Assembly: GCA_035447945.1 (NCBI GenBank)
Contig: DAOTHZ010000029.1
Span: 1-23,859, forward strand
DNA length: 23,859 nucleotides
Direction: 5' to 3'
Source of the DNA: Syntrophomonas_B sp035447945
Lineage (GTDB): Bacteria > Bacillota > Syntrophomonadia > Syntrophomonadales > Syntrophomonadaceae
Below the pieces are notes generated by a model. The model saw only the letters and a program-made list of their open reading frames with translations. It was not told the origin of the DNA and made no database searches. Within the stretch, counting starts at the first letter, position 1; every line of letters starts with the position of its first letter. Positions 7,915 to 15,780 of this stretch are shown one piece after another. Position numbers and translations under genes: made by a program.

Positions 7915-8855
7915 TATGAATGGTTCGCCAAAGCCATGTTCACAATGATTTCAACCAACTCATTGAATTCTATGCCCGCCGCTCTGGCGGCATCAGGAAC
8001 CAGACTCATTTCAGTCATGCCCGGGATTGTATTTACTTCCAGAACGAACGGTTGACCCTGTTTATCCAATATGAAATCAATTCGTGCAAAACCCTGGCAA
8101 CCCATCAGTTTATAAACCTGCTGGCTGATGCTGACAATTTTCGCCGCACTATCCTCCCCTATCCGGGCGGGAATAATGTGTTCGCACATGCCCTTGGTAT
8201 ATTTGGATTCATAATCATAAAAAGAATTGGCGGAAGTGATTTCGATCAGCGGCAATACCTGCGGCTCGTTATTGCCAATGACGGCTACCGTTAATTCCTG
8301 CCCATCAATGAACGCTTCAACCAGAACTTCACGGCTGTATTGAAATGCTTTTTCGATCGCAGTTATGATTTCCTTTTCATCTTTGATAATATAAGTGCCG
8401 ATACTTGAGCCTTGCGTTGCGGCTTTGACAACCAGAGGAAGTCCAATCCTGGTGAGCAGCTGTTCACGAATAACATCCGGCTGGTCAAGCTCGGGACGAT
8501 TTATAATTTGATAAGCTGCATTCGGAATTCCCTCTGAAGTGAAAATTCTCTTGCTCAATACTTTATCGATGCAAATGGCACTGGTTGCCACACCTGAGCC
8601 GGTATAGGGGATCTGCAGACTTTCCAGCAACCCTTGTACGGTTCCGTCTTCCCCATATTTGCCGTGCAGCGCGATAAAAACCAGATCAGGTTTATAGTCA
8701 ATGATGTCCCTGATGGCTGTTCTGTTGAAATCCAGGGCCTGCGCCTCATAACCTAATGCCAACAAGGCTTCCCATATCGCCTTGCCGCTGCGCAGGGATA
8801 CGTCGCGTTCCTCAGACATTCCACCCATTAAAACCAGAATTCTTTTAGGATTCAA
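7914..8855 (-). CDS. ddl: D-alanine--D-alanine ligase
   Basis: A 313-residue ATP-grasp ligase joining two D-alanines for peptidoglycan precursor synthesis in the cytoplasm. Seen: the N-terminal G-G-M-S-E-E-R-D-V-S-L-R-S-G-K block; H-G-K-Y-G-E-D-G-T-V-Q-G-L-L-E; P-Y-T-G-S-G with the following K-V-L-S-K; the ATP lid region V-K-A-A-T-Q-G-S-S-I-G; and the metal/product-binding end E-V-N-T-I-P-G-M-T-E. Length is standard for the shorter DdlB-like form. The start is TTG: AGGTGG lies 8 bases upstream and the protein begins N-P-K-R-I-L-V-L-M-G-G exactly where family members begin, with no better ATG. Convincing in every motif; substrate specificity (Ala versus Lac/Ser) is not tested by sequence alone. 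Confidence 0.95.
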   Translation of the reverse strand: MNPKRILVLMGGMSEERDVSLRSGKAIWEALLALGYEAQALDFNRTAIRDIIDYKPDLVFIALHGKYGEDGTVQGLLESLQIPYTGSGVATSAICIDKVLSKRIFTSEGIPNAAYQIINRPELDQPDVIREQLLTRIGLPLVVKAATQGSSIGTYIIKDEKEIITAIEKAFQYSREVLVEAFIDGQELTVAVIGNNEPQVLPLIEITSANSFYDYESKYTKGMCEHIIPARIGEDSAAKIVSISQQVYKLMGCQGFARIDFILDKQGQPFVLEVNTIPGMTEMSLVPDAARAAGIEFNELVEIIVNMALANHS

Positions 8856-9044
8856 TCTTTACACCACCTGTTTTGTTTTAATATCATATGAACCGTTCAA
8901 GTAAAAGCTTACCAGAAAGATCAATTAAATAAAGAATACAGCTAAAACATGCCTTGTTCAAGGCAAGGTTTGTGTTTTATTATACTGTATGCCGAAATGT
9001 ATGGATTTATTTGCTCACCTGGGTTATATCCAGCACGTTTTCAA

Positions 9045-9077
9045 AATCAAAAAGCCGGAGTCTTGAACTCCGGCTTT
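9045..9077 (-). terminator. Rho-independent terminator of tRNA-Trp
   Basis: Eleven-base perfect arms (9051-9061 and 9067-9077) with a 5-base loop and a GC-rich core are followed on the minus strand by TTTTTGATTTTG. It begins 15 bases past the tRNA CCA end. This is the strongest terminator in the window. Confidence 0.85.
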
Positions 9078-9091
9078 ACCTGTCGTTTAGA

Positions 9092-9167
9092 TGGCAGGGG
9101 AGACGCGAATCGAACACGCAACCCTCGGTTTTGGAGACCGATGCTCTGCCAATTGAGCTACTCCCCT
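9092..9167 (-). tRNA. tRNA-Trp (CCA anticodon)
   Basis: A 76-base tRNA with encoded CCA. Seen on the minus strand: a seven-pair acceptor AGGGGAG/CTCCCCT, discriminator G, the D arm GCTC...GAGC, an anticodon arm TCGGT/ACCGA with loop C-T-C-C-A-A-A giving anticodon CCA, and a T arm with TTCGATT. It inserts tryptophan at UGG. It has its own promoter and terminator, so it is a single-gene unit. It is not next to secE/nusG, where tRNA-Trp often sits in Firmicutes. Confidence 0.97.
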
Positions 9168-9193
9168 GCGTTTGCTGAACATCAGCGATATTT

Positions 9194-9222
9194 ATATTAA
9201 CACATAATACAGGTCGATTCAA
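9194..9222 (-). promoter_or_regulatory. promoter for tRNA-Trp
   Basis: On the minus strand TTGAAT (9222 to 9217) and TAATAT (9199 to 9194) are separated by exactly 17 bases. Transcription would begin about 20 bases before the mature tRNA 5' end, a normal leader length. It lies between the MBL stop at 9249 and the tRNA. Confidence 0.55.
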
Positions 9223-9248
9223 GCGTCTATTTCTAATAAATTGGTTTA

Positions 9249-10262
9249 TTAAACCGGCATATATAAATTTAAACCATTATCCTTCTTTAAGTTTAGTCTT
9301 CCCTGACTGACCAAATAATTCAAGTACCCCAAAGTTTCACCGAGCGTTACCCGGTGACCGTGCACATATTCAGTCAACCTGAACAAATGAGGATACAATT
9401 CTCCGGCACTCATCGGGTTCGTAACGGCAGTTTCAATTCTATCGAGCATTTTTTGATGCTTGGTAATCAATTTATCAATTTGCAGATTTATATCTGTTAT
9501 GATCGGGCCGTGCCCTGGAAAAGCTTTTTTGACTTCCAGAGCTTGTATCTTTTCAAACAGGCTAAGTGTATCAGCCAGCGGATTGTTCAACCAGGTATTG
9601 GGCCAATCACTGAAATGCAAATAACCACTTGCAGTCACAACATCTGCAACCACCAAGTATTTGTGCTGATTCGACCAGAACATGGCTTGTCCGTCAGTAT
9701 GACCGGGTGCCGACAAAATTGAAAAGTTATTTCCGCCCAGATCAATTGTGTCCCCTGCGTCGATCGGCAGGATTTCTGCCGGTTCAAGATAAAGCGGGCG
9801 AACTTCTGCGTACCAGTCATGGATCAACTCTTCCAGCTTGTCTTCAGGGAATTGATTTGCCGATATGGTTTCCATGATTGTCTGGCGGTAAAGCTTTTTG
9901 AAGTTGGCCTGCTCTAAAAAGATAAAATTCCGAGCCCGATCGATTTCTTTCCGCAGCATGTAGACCGGGGCATCGCTGCATTCCTGTAACCAGCGAGCGG
10001 CACCCATGTGATCGGGATGGCAGTGGGTAATATAAATATGCTTGATTTGTTTAAACGAAATACCGATTTCCCTGACGGCCTGTTCCCAGGTCCGGCGAGT
10101 GCTTTCTAAATCAACGCCCACATCGATCACAGACCATCCATCTTTTGATTCGGTCAGGAAAACATTGGTTTCTCCCAGAGGGTAAGGCATGATTTGCCGG
10201 AGTACATAAAAGCCGGAATCAAAATACATAATTCCACTGCGGGTCAAATTTTTATTCGTCAT
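9249..10262 (-). CDS. MBL-fold metallo-hydrolase
   Basis: A 337-residue metallo-beta-lactamase-fold protein. Seen: T-H-C-H-P-D-H-M-G at 79-87 (His80, His82, Asp84, His85), A-P-G-H-T-D-G at 185-191 (His188), V-A-D-V at 205-208 (Asp207) and F-P-G-H-G-P at 248-253 (His251), giving a complete two-metal site. A helical insertion (about 105-160) and a C-terminal helical/winged-helix region from 260 on fit the larger LACTB2-like or glyoxalase-II-like group. The start is the ATG at 10262 with GGAG 7 bases upstream; a TTG two codons earlier lies only one base from that site. No signal peptide. It resembles the first MBL protein of the window in design but not closely in sequence. Substrate unknown. 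Confidence 0.85.
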   Translation of the reverse strand: MTNKNLTRSGIMYFDSGFYVLRQIMPYPLGETNVFLTESKDGWSVIDVGVDLESTRRTWEQAVREIGISFKQIKHIYITHCHPDHMGAARWLQECSDAPVYMLRKEIDRARNFIFLEQANFKKLYRQTIMETISANQFPEDKLEELIHDWYAEVRPLYLEPAEILPIDAGDTIDLGGNNFSILSAPGHTDGQAMFWSNQHKYLVVADVVTASGYLHFSDWPNTWLNNPLADTLSLFEKIQALEVKKAFPGHGPIITDINLQIDKLITKHQKMLDRIETAVTNPMSAGELYPHLFRLTEYVHGHRVTLGETLGYLNYLVSQGRLNLKKDNGLNLYMPV

Positions 10263-10365
10263 TGCCAAACTCCAAATGTATTATATTACCACTTTCGCCG
10301 GCTTCCGGGCTTAGTCTCTCTGGTTCCATTATATGTCTTGCCAGCGAGTCATTTCTTTATGTAAT

Positions 10366-10394
10366 TTGTCGCTCCAATTTGCATTAATTATACA
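10366..10394 (+). promoter_or_regulatory. possible promoter for the small Cys protein
   Basis: TTGTCG (10366-10371) and TATACA (10389-10394) are spaced by 17 bases on the plus strand in a very AT-rich region, about 90 bases before the small gene at 10483. The -35 is imperfect. Confidence 0.4.
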
Positions 10395-10482
10395 AATAAA
10401 TACATTAACAGGTGCTATTATTAACACAAGAAAATACCATTAAAAACCATATATAACCAATAAATGGGAAGGAGCGAATATC

Positions 10483-10662
10483 ATGCCCTATATGGAGTGG
10501 AAATTATTATTCCATGTTTTTGGATTAAAGCTTTTCCGCTGTTGTGAATGCGGCAGTATTTATTTTCGAAACAATCATAAAACCATAAGAATTTGGGGCG
10601 AGTCATGTTTAAAACACAGTTATCAACGTACCGATTTACTTGAACAGAGAAAGCATTGCTAA
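10483..10662 (+). CDS. 59-residue small protein with a CxxC zinc-knuckle motif
   Basis: Not recognised. Seen: ATG at 10483 with AAGGAG 8 bases upstream, an excellent ribosome binding site; 59 codons ending in TAA. Residues 1-18 are hydrophobic/aromatic, then R-C-C-E-C-G-S-I-Y-F gives Cys20-x2-Cys23-Gly, a half zinc-ribbon knuckle with an extra Cys21. Cys42 and the final Cys59, or His44, could supply the remaining ligands. The second half is basic. It is too short to bind DNA as a large domain but fits a mini zinc-ribbon protein. It stands alone on the plus strand between two minus-strand genes, with a possible promoter upstream. Its TAA overlaps the TAG of the convergent MscS gene by two bases. 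The ribosome binding site and Cys pattern argue for a real gene; function is unknown. Confidence 0.65.
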   Translation: MPYMEWKLLFHVFGLKLFRCCECGSIYFRNNHKTIRIWGESCLKHSYQRTDLLEQRKHC

Positions 10663-11741
10663 TTGGTAGATTCTCCGTTTTCGATATAAATACTGCGACT
10701 GGGAAAGGCCATGGAGATCCCTTCCGTCTGTAAAAGCCGCATGATTTTCAGATTGATTTCTTCCTTTACCTTTAAATTCTCTGCCCAAACAGTGGTTCGG
10801 GTAAAATATTGAACCAGAATATCCAAACTGCTCTCCTGGAAATTTTCAAAAGAAACCAAAACATTATCTCCGTGGATGGTTGACTCACTTTTTAATAATT
10901 GGGTAATCTTGTCTACGGCGATTTCGATTTTGTCTGGAGAAGTCAGATAGTTTAGCCCCAGATAGAAAGAAACTCTCCTCTTGCCCATGCGCGACCAGTT
11001 GGTAATCGCCTCGTTGGCCAGGGTAGAGTTGGGTACGGTTACCAGTGCCTGCGCAAACGTGCGAAAGCGGGTGCTGCGAAAAGAAATGTCTTCCACCGTT
11101 CCCTCCACACTGGGGGTTGTTACCCAATCGCCGATAGAAAAGGGTTTTTCCATGATGATGACGATGCCACCGAAAATATTGGCCAGGGCATCCTTGGCTG
11201 CCAGGGCAAAAGCCAGTCCACCCAAACCAAGACCGGTGATAAAGCCATTAATGTCATAATCCCATTCACTGGCACAGAGAACGATGGCCAAAGCAATAAT
11301 GACAAAGCGGATTGCTTTGGAAAAGAAGGGCAACAAAATATCGTCGAGCTTGAATCGAGATTTGATTTCATCGGAAATGGTGGAATGCGTTCCAGCCAAT
11401 TCATAAAAACCCCAGGCCAACATAATAATAATAGCACAACGAAACAACTTGCCAACAAATATATCATGGACAGGCGTCAAAGGCAAATACAAGAGAGCCC
11501 AATACGTTCCCAGAATAATAATTAAATAGCGCAGTGGTTTTTGAAACGACTGGATAATTCGATTGTTAAGATTGGTGGAGTCACGGGAAACAAGCTTTAA
11601 AACTGCACTGATGATGGTGGTGCTGATGAATTTGCCCAACACCAAAAAGAATATAAATATGAGCAGGGCCATGATGCCTGCCTGCCAGGACGCGGGGACA
11701 TTCTGCATCAGATAGTGATAACTGGTCGTTAAATATTCCAT
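10659..11741 (-). CDS. small-conductance mechanosensitive channel family protein (MscS)
   Basis: A 360-residue MscS-family membrane channel that would release solutes upon hypo-osmotic shock. Seen: hydrophobic segments at about 22-42, 70-90, 100-118 and 140-160, then the pore-lining helix and its conserved A/G pattern in F-I-T-G-L-G-L-G-G-L-A-F-A-L-A-A-K-D-A-L-A-N-I-F-G-G. This is followed by the beta domain entry E-K-P-F-S-I-G-D-W-V, then S-F-R-S-T-R-F-R-T and V-P-N-S-T-L-A-N, all hallmark family motifs. The C-terminal alpha-beta cytoplasmic domain runs to the end. AGGAGG lies 11 bases before the ATG, slightly long. The stop overlaps that of the convergent small Cys gene. The family is certain; conductance class and ion preference are not deducible. 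Confidence 0.93.
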   Translation of the reverse strand: MEYLTTSYHYLMQNVPASWQAGIMALLIFIFFLVLGKFISTTIISAVLKLVSRDSTNLNNRIIQSFQKPLRYLIIILGTYWALLYLPLTPVHDIFVGKLFRCAIIIMLAWGFYELAGTHSTISDEIKSRFKLDDILLPFFSKAIRFVIIALAIVLCASEWDYDINGFITGLGLGGLAFALAAKDALANIFGGIVIIMEKPFSIGDWVTTPSVEGTVEDISFRSTRFRTFAQALVTVPNSTLANEAITNWSRMGKRRVSFYLGLNYLTSPDKIEIAVDKITQLLKSESTIHGDNVLVSFENFQESSLDILVQYFTRTTVWAENLKVKEEINLKIMRLLQTEGISMAFPSRSIYIENGESTN

Positions 11742-11870
11742 GCTGTGGGTTGCCTCCTAAGATCATTCTGTTTGGATAAAGTGTCAATGGAGTCCAAATC
11801 AATTCCCATGGATTCGAATTTTGACCGGATATCATTTATCTTAACATATTATTGAACACTGCCATAGCAA

Positions 11871-11892
11871 AGCCACTCCCGGAGGAGTGGCT
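11871..11892 (-). terminator. hairpin terminator after the EF-G-like gene
   Basis: Nine-base perfect arms AGCCACTCC (11871-11879) and GGAGTGGCT (11884-11892) with a 4-base loop lie 29 bases beyond the stop at 11921. The minus-strand T run after the stem is short (TTTGCTAT), so termination may be partial. Confidence 0.5.
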
Positions 11893-11920
11893 GTAAATAT
11901 TTTGGCCTACTGCACGCAAC

Positions 11921-13969
11921 TTATTTTTCTTTTTCTTCGCGTTCCTTTTTGGCTTTGGCGATAATTTTATCCGCATCCTGAGAAGGAACTTCTTCGTAAT
12001 GGTCTACTTCCATTCTGAACTTCCCCCGGCCCTGGGTAATCGACTTGAGATCGATGGTATATCTGGCCATTTCTGCCAAAGGCACCTGGGCTTTGACCAC
12101 CTGTTTCTTGCCGGATGGTTCCATGCCCAAAACCCTACCGCGTTTGCTGTTGAGGTCACCGATGATATCACCCATGTAAGTATCGGGAATTTCTATCTCG
12201 ACATTTACGATTGGTTCAAGTAAAACCGGTTTGGCTTTCTCCACCCCGTTTTTAAAAGCAATCCTCGCAGCCATTTTAAAAGCCATTTCGGAGGAGTCCA
12301 CCGAATGGTAGGAACCATCGTACAGGGTGGCTTTCAGATTGGTCACCGGATATCCAGCCAAAACTCCTTCTTCCAGAGCTTCCTGTAAGCCTTTTTCAAC
12401 TGCCGGGAAGAAGTTTCTTGGTACGGAGCCGCCGAATACGTTTTCTTCAAAAGTAAATTCCCCTTCATCAAAGGGTTCGAATTTGATCCATACATGTCCA
12501 TACTGTCCATGACCGCCGCTTTGTTTTTTGTGTTTGCCTTCCACTTCAACGGTTGTGCGAATGGTTTCCCGATAAGGAATGCGCATTTCCCGACTGACGA
12601 CGTCAACCCCGAACTTGCGGGCCAGTTTGTCAATCAGGATATCAACATGGGTATCGCCCATGGTGGTTAAAATAGTCTGCCGGGTTTCGGTATTTTTCTC
12701 TACGGTAATGGTAGGATCTTCTTCCATCAGTCTCTGCAGGGCGCCGCTGAGTTTGTCCTCGTCTCCTTTGCTCTTGGGCTCGATGGCCATGCTCAAAGTT
12801 GGGCGCGGGAAGTCAATCGCATCCAGGATTACTGGTTTGGCTTTGGTACATAACGTATCCGCGGTTGAGGTAACGCTTAATTTGGCCACCGCTGCGATAT
12901 CGCCGGCATTCAGTTCCGGTACGGAAGATTGCTCTTTGCCGGTCATGACCAGCAGTTGAGTAATTTTTTCATCCTTTTCTTTATTGGCATTGTAGATCAC
13001 GCTGTCTGCCTTTAATTTGCCTGTAAAAATGCGGAACATGGTCAAACGGCCAATATAAGGATCGGCAATGGTTTTGAATACTTGGGCAGAAAGAGGTTCG
13101 TTTTCAATGTCCTTGCCTTTTACCAGAGTATTATAATCAGGCGTCGGTGAACAAGCTGCGATGAAGTCCATCAGCGCAGTCACACCCATGTTATTCATTA
13201 CTGAACCACACATGACAAAAACCGCCGAGCCATTGGAGGCCGCAGCCTTGATGCCGTCTTTGATTTCTTCATTGGTGATTTCTTCGCCTTCCAGGTATTT
13301 GGTCAGCAAATCATCATTGGCTTCGGCTGCAGCTTCAATCAGCTCCAGCTTGTACATCTCCACATCGTCCATCATGTCGTCAGGGATGTCAGTTTCCGTC
13401 ATTTTGCCGCTGCCCGGTTCAATCATGCAGGCCTTCATTTTAATTAAATCAACGAAACCTTTGAAAGTATCTGCCGCACCGATCGGCAATTGAATCGGTA
13501 CAACATTGTCACTGAAAGTATCCTTGATTTGCGCCAGGACTTTATAAAAATCTGCGTTTTCACGTTCCATTTTATTGATGAAAGCAATTTTGGGGATGTG
13601 CGGATAATCTTCCCAGGCCACCTGTGTCTGTACTTCAACACCGGCGGTGGCGGAGAATAGCATCAGCATACTGTCCACGACCCGCATGGCTCCTGCGACT
13701 TCAAAGTAAAAGTCAGCGTATCCGGGTGTGTCAACGAGATTGATCTTACAGTCTTTGTATTCACATGGAATCAGCGAAGCGCTGATTGTAAATTTTTTCT
13801 TGACTTCTTCCGGCAGGTAATCCCCCACGCTGGTGCCATCGTCAACCTTGCCCAACCGCTTCAGGACGCCGGTGGAATAAAGCATTGCCTCAGCCAGTGA
13901 TGTTTTGCCTGTACCTCCATGGCTGACAAGTGCTATGTTACGAATACTACTGGTAGGATAGACCTTCAT
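11921..13969 (-). CDS. elongation factor G-like translational GTPase
   Basis: A 682-residue EF-G paralogue. Seen: G1 loop S-H-G-G-T-G-K-T at 16-23, in place of the A-H-I-D-A-G-K-T of canonical EF-G; D-T-P-G-Y-A-D-F (G3) near 80; N-K-M-E (G4); then domain II, III and IV sequences including the Q-S-G-G-H-G-Q-Y-G-H-V block, and a domain V ending in E-E-V-P-S-Q. The switch I stretch (D-Y-L-P-E-E-V-K-K-K-F-T-I) also differs from canonical EF-G. This is the EF-G-like/EF-G-2 group, whose members hydrolyse GTP but whose ribosomal role is unclear. Start at ATG 13969 with GAGGAGG 8 bases upstream; an ATG ten codons earlier is rejected since it places that site inside the gene. It is not beside rpsL/rpsG/tuf, which supports a secondary copy. 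Confidence 0.9.
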   Translation of the reverse strand: MKVYPTSSIRNIALVSHGGTGKTSLAEAMLYSTGVLKRLGKVDDGTSVGDYLPEEVKKKFTISASLIPCEYKDCKINLVDTPGYADFYFEVAGAMRVVDSMLMLFSATAGVEVQTQVAWEDYPHIPKIAFINKMERENADFYKVLAQIKDTFSDNVVPIQLPIGAADTFKGFVDLIKMKACMIEPGSGKMTETDIPDDMMDDVEMYKLELIEAAAEANDDLLTKYLEGEEITNEEIKDGIKAAASNGSAVFVMCGSVMNNMGVTALMDFIAACSPTPDYNTLVKGKDIENEPLSAQVFKTIADPYIGRLTMFRIFTGKLKADSVIYNANKEKDEKITQLLVMTGKEQSSVPELNAGDIAAVAKLSVTSTADTLCTKAKPVILDAIDFPRPTLSMAIEPKSKGDEDKLSGALQRLMEEDPTITVEKNTETRQTILTTMGDTHVDILIDKLARKFGVDVVSREMRIPYRETIRTTVEVEGKHKKQSGGHGQYGHVWIKFEPFDEGEFTFEENVFGGSVPRNFFPAVEKGLQEALEEGVLAGYPVTNLKATLYDGSYHSVDSSEMAFKMAARIAFKNGVEKAKPVLLEPIVNVEIEIPDTYMGDIIGDLNSKRGRVLGMEPSGKKQVVKAQVPLAEMARYTIDLKSITQGRGKFRMEVDHYEEVPSQDADKIIAKAKKEREEKEK

Positions 13970-14114
13970 CCAATAAACCTCCTCAAAATAATTGTACACT
14001 GTAAAATGGTACTATACTTTTGCACAACTGGCAAAACCTTTTTAATTTGTTTCATTATAAGGCGCCGCTTTTTCCAAGTTTGAGTTGGCAAGCAGCGCAA
14101 GTAAGAGGGAGAAG

Positions 14115-14912
14115 CTATTGACTGATTTCCAAATCAGGAAAATTTCTTTTTTGAAAACTGACAGCCAGACTTTTGTATTTGTGAATCAGCTGATAATTGG
14201 TCATATCAAGATTAATGGGGGTCACACTGACGTAATTATGTTCCACCGCATACACGTCACTGTCCGGGTCCTGTTCTTCCTGCCGCAGGCCTCCCCCCAA
14301 CCAGTAATACGTGTTGCCGCGCGGATCTTGCCTTTCTTCAAAAAGGTTGTCATAGTTTCTCAGGCCCAGTTTACAGATGCGGATGCCTTTGATTTGGGAT
14401 CGCTCCACTGCCGGTATATTGATGTTGATCAAAGTTTTGGGTTCAATTCCCCAATGCATCAGAGCGCTCACCAATTGGCGCGTTAAATGGACGGCAAAAC
14501 TGAAATCGCTTTCATAATGGTCAGAGTCAAGTGAAATAGCTAAAGATGGACATCCCATGATGACTGCTTCGGCAGCGGCCGAAACCGTACCGGAATACAA
14601 GACATCACTGCCCAGATTGGAACCGTGATTGATGCCGGAAATAACCAGATCAATATTTTCTTCGATTAATCGGGCGATGGCAATTTTGACACAGTCTACC
14701 GGGGTGCCGCTGACGATCCAGGCCTGGCTGACCCCTGGGAAAGTCGTCTTGGTAACCTTAATTGGATCAAATACAGTGATAGAATGTCCGGTGCCACTGC
14801 GTTCGCGATCAGGTGCAACCAGATATAACTCCGCAATCTGGCTGAGTTCCTGAACCAGGATTTGAATGCCGCGGGCATGAATGCCATCATCATTGGTAAT
14901 CAGAATTCTCAT
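14115..14912 (-). CDS. surE: 5'/3'-nucleotidase SurE
   Basis: A 265-residue SurE phosphatase, a metal-dependent enzyme that removes phosphate from nucleoside monophosphates in the cytoplasm. Seen: the N-terminal M-R-I-L-I-T-N-D-D-G with metal ligands Asp8 and Asp9; D-R-E-R-S-G-T-G-H-S-I-T in the Ser-containing active site; T-P-V-D-C-V-K; the S-G-I-N-H-G-S-N-L-G-x-D-V-x-Y-S-G-T-V motif with its Asn ligand; and A-A-A-E-A after it. Length is typical. The ATG overlaps the last four bases of lepB as ATGA, and GAGGAG lies 10 bases upstream within lepB, so it is translationally coupled to the signal peptidase gene. No terminator was clear between its stop and the EF-G-like gene about 145 bases away. 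Confidence 0.96.
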   Translation of the reverse strand: MRILITNDDGIHARGIQILVQELSQIAELYLVAPDRERSGTGHSITVFDPIKVTKTTFPGVSQAWIVSGTPVDCVKIAIARLIEENIDLVISGINHGSNLGSDVLYSGTVSAAAEAVIMGCPSLAISLDSDHYESDFSFAVHLTRQLVSALMHWGIEPKTLININIPAVERSQIKGIRICKLGLRNYDNLFEERQDPRGNTYYWLGGGLRQEEQDPDSDVYAVEHNYVSVTPINLDMTNYQLIHKYKSLAVSFQKRNFPDLEISQ

Positions 14913-15454
14913 TCAAAGCTAACTCCTCGTTCAAACAGTTTGATTTCTTTGATTGGCCAATAAATAACAAAGGCTTTGCCTTTGATTCTATCCTGACTCA
15001 TCCAGGCGTTCCACATATGGCTGTCAAAACTGTGATTGCGATTGTCTCCCAAAACCAGCAGGCTGTTCTCGGGTACCGTCACCGGCCCAAACGTATAGTT
15101 GACTGGTTCGGCAAGATATGGTTCCACCAACGGTTGATCATCTATGTAGACACGATTGTTTTTGATTTCAACCTTTTCGCCGGGCAACCCAATGACTCTT
15201 TTAATATAGTCATCTTTGGACTGCAAAACATCTGGCGGAGCGAAAACAATGATTTCGCCGCGCTGAGGTTGCTTGAATCGATAAATAAATTTGTTGACCA
15301 TGACCCGATCACCTACTTTTAATGTAGGCAGCATTGATTCTGAGGGGATAATCCGGCCTTCGATAACAAAGGTTCGTAAAATCATGGCCAGGATAAATGC
15401 AATGATTACAATACTCAGTGTTTCCTTGAAAAACTCTTTTATTTCTTTATTCAA
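14909..15454 (-). CDS. lepB: type I signal peptidase
   Basis: A 181-residue membrane-anchored serine protease that cleaves signal peptides from exported proteins on the outer face of the membrane. Seen: one N-terminal transmembrane helix at about 13-30; box B P-S-E-S-M-L-P-T-L with nucleophile Ser40; box D K-R-V-I-G-L-P-G-E with general base Lys85; and the box E motif L-G-D-N-R-N-H-S-F-D-S-H. This is the short Firmicutes (SipS-like) architecture. The start is TTG, with GGGGTGG 5 bases upstream and the protein beginning N-K-E-I-K-E-F-F-K just before the membrane helix; no ATG fits. It overlaps surE by four bases. Confidence 0.95.
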   Translation of the reverse strand: MNKEIKEFFKETLSIVIIAFILAMILRTFVIEGRIIPSESMLPTLKVGDRVMVNKFIYRFKQPQRGEIIVFAPPDVLQSKDDYIKRVIGLPGEKVEIKNNRVYIDDQPLVEPYLAEPVNYTFGPVTVPENSLLVLGDNRNHSFDSHMWNAWMSQDRIKGKAFVIYWPIKEIKLFERGVSFE

Positions 15455-15520
15455 TCAGTCCACCCCAATACAATTTATCCCTTAGAAATGAAGAAACAGG
15501 TCGAAAAGCTGCATGGGCAG

Positions 15521-15706
15521 CTAAAACTCATAGATTTTTATAGTCATTTGCCCGGCTTGTTTGTCTTTGCTCAAGCCAAACATGATATTTTTGTCTTTAA
15601 GACTTTTATTCAAGAAATCAATTACATAAACCAGTTCGTTATGGGCGGAAAAATTCTTAAGCGCGATTAGTTCTAGCTTTCCTGTATCTTTTTGCGACTC
15701 CTCCAC
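15521..15706 (-). CDS. YpmA/DUF4264-like small protein
   Basis: A 61-residue protein similar in pattern to B. subtilis YpmA (DUF4264), a short conserved protein of unknown function. Seen: the core V-I-D-F-L-N-K-S-L-K-D-K-N-I-M-F-G-L-S-K-D-K, followed by a basic beta-strand end (M-T-I-K-I-Y-E). No Cys, signal peptide or membrane segment. The start is GTG at 15706: AAGGAG lies 8 bases upstream, whereas an in-frame ATG nine codons earlier would place it inside the gene. It lies 74 bases after the DUF366 gene and 66 before lepB, on the same strand. The match comes from memory of the family, so the call is moderate; it could instead be only a family-sized relative. Confidence 0.65.
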   Translation of the reverse strand: MEESQKDTGKLELIALKNFSAHNELVYVIDFLNKSLKDKNIMFGLSKDKQAGQMTIKIYEF

Positions 15707-15780
15707 CTGCCGATCTCCTTTCTTCCATACCATTCCAGGTCAGTAAATGTTTGTGCAATCTTTGATGATTACGCCTGTGT

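Noticed and set aside
8887..8897. GAACCGTTC resembling an SOS box upstream of ddl
   Set aside because: A Firmicutes LexA box needs four bases between GAAC and GTTC; here the half sites are one base apart or overlapping, so it does not fit.
8950..8965. TGCCTTG-TT-CAAGGCA hairpin between ddl and tRNA-Trp
   Set aside because: Stable on paper, but a two-base loop is too tight and it has no good T tract; a strong terminator already follows the tRNA at 9051-9077. It might be part of the ddl leader but no function can be supported.
8949..9200. Plus-strand frames across the tRNA-Trp region
   Set aside because: They read through the antisense of the tRNA and its terminator; the translated 'protein' is an artefact often seen at tRNA genes.
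11757..11850. Protein-like minus-strand frame just before the MscS gene (I-N-D-I-R-S-K-F-E-S-M-G-I-D-L-D-S-I-D)
   Set aside because: The residue mix looks plausible for a protein, but there is a stop immediately upstream, no start codon with a ribosome binding site, and only about 35 codons. It is treated as leader sequence, though a gene remnant is possible.
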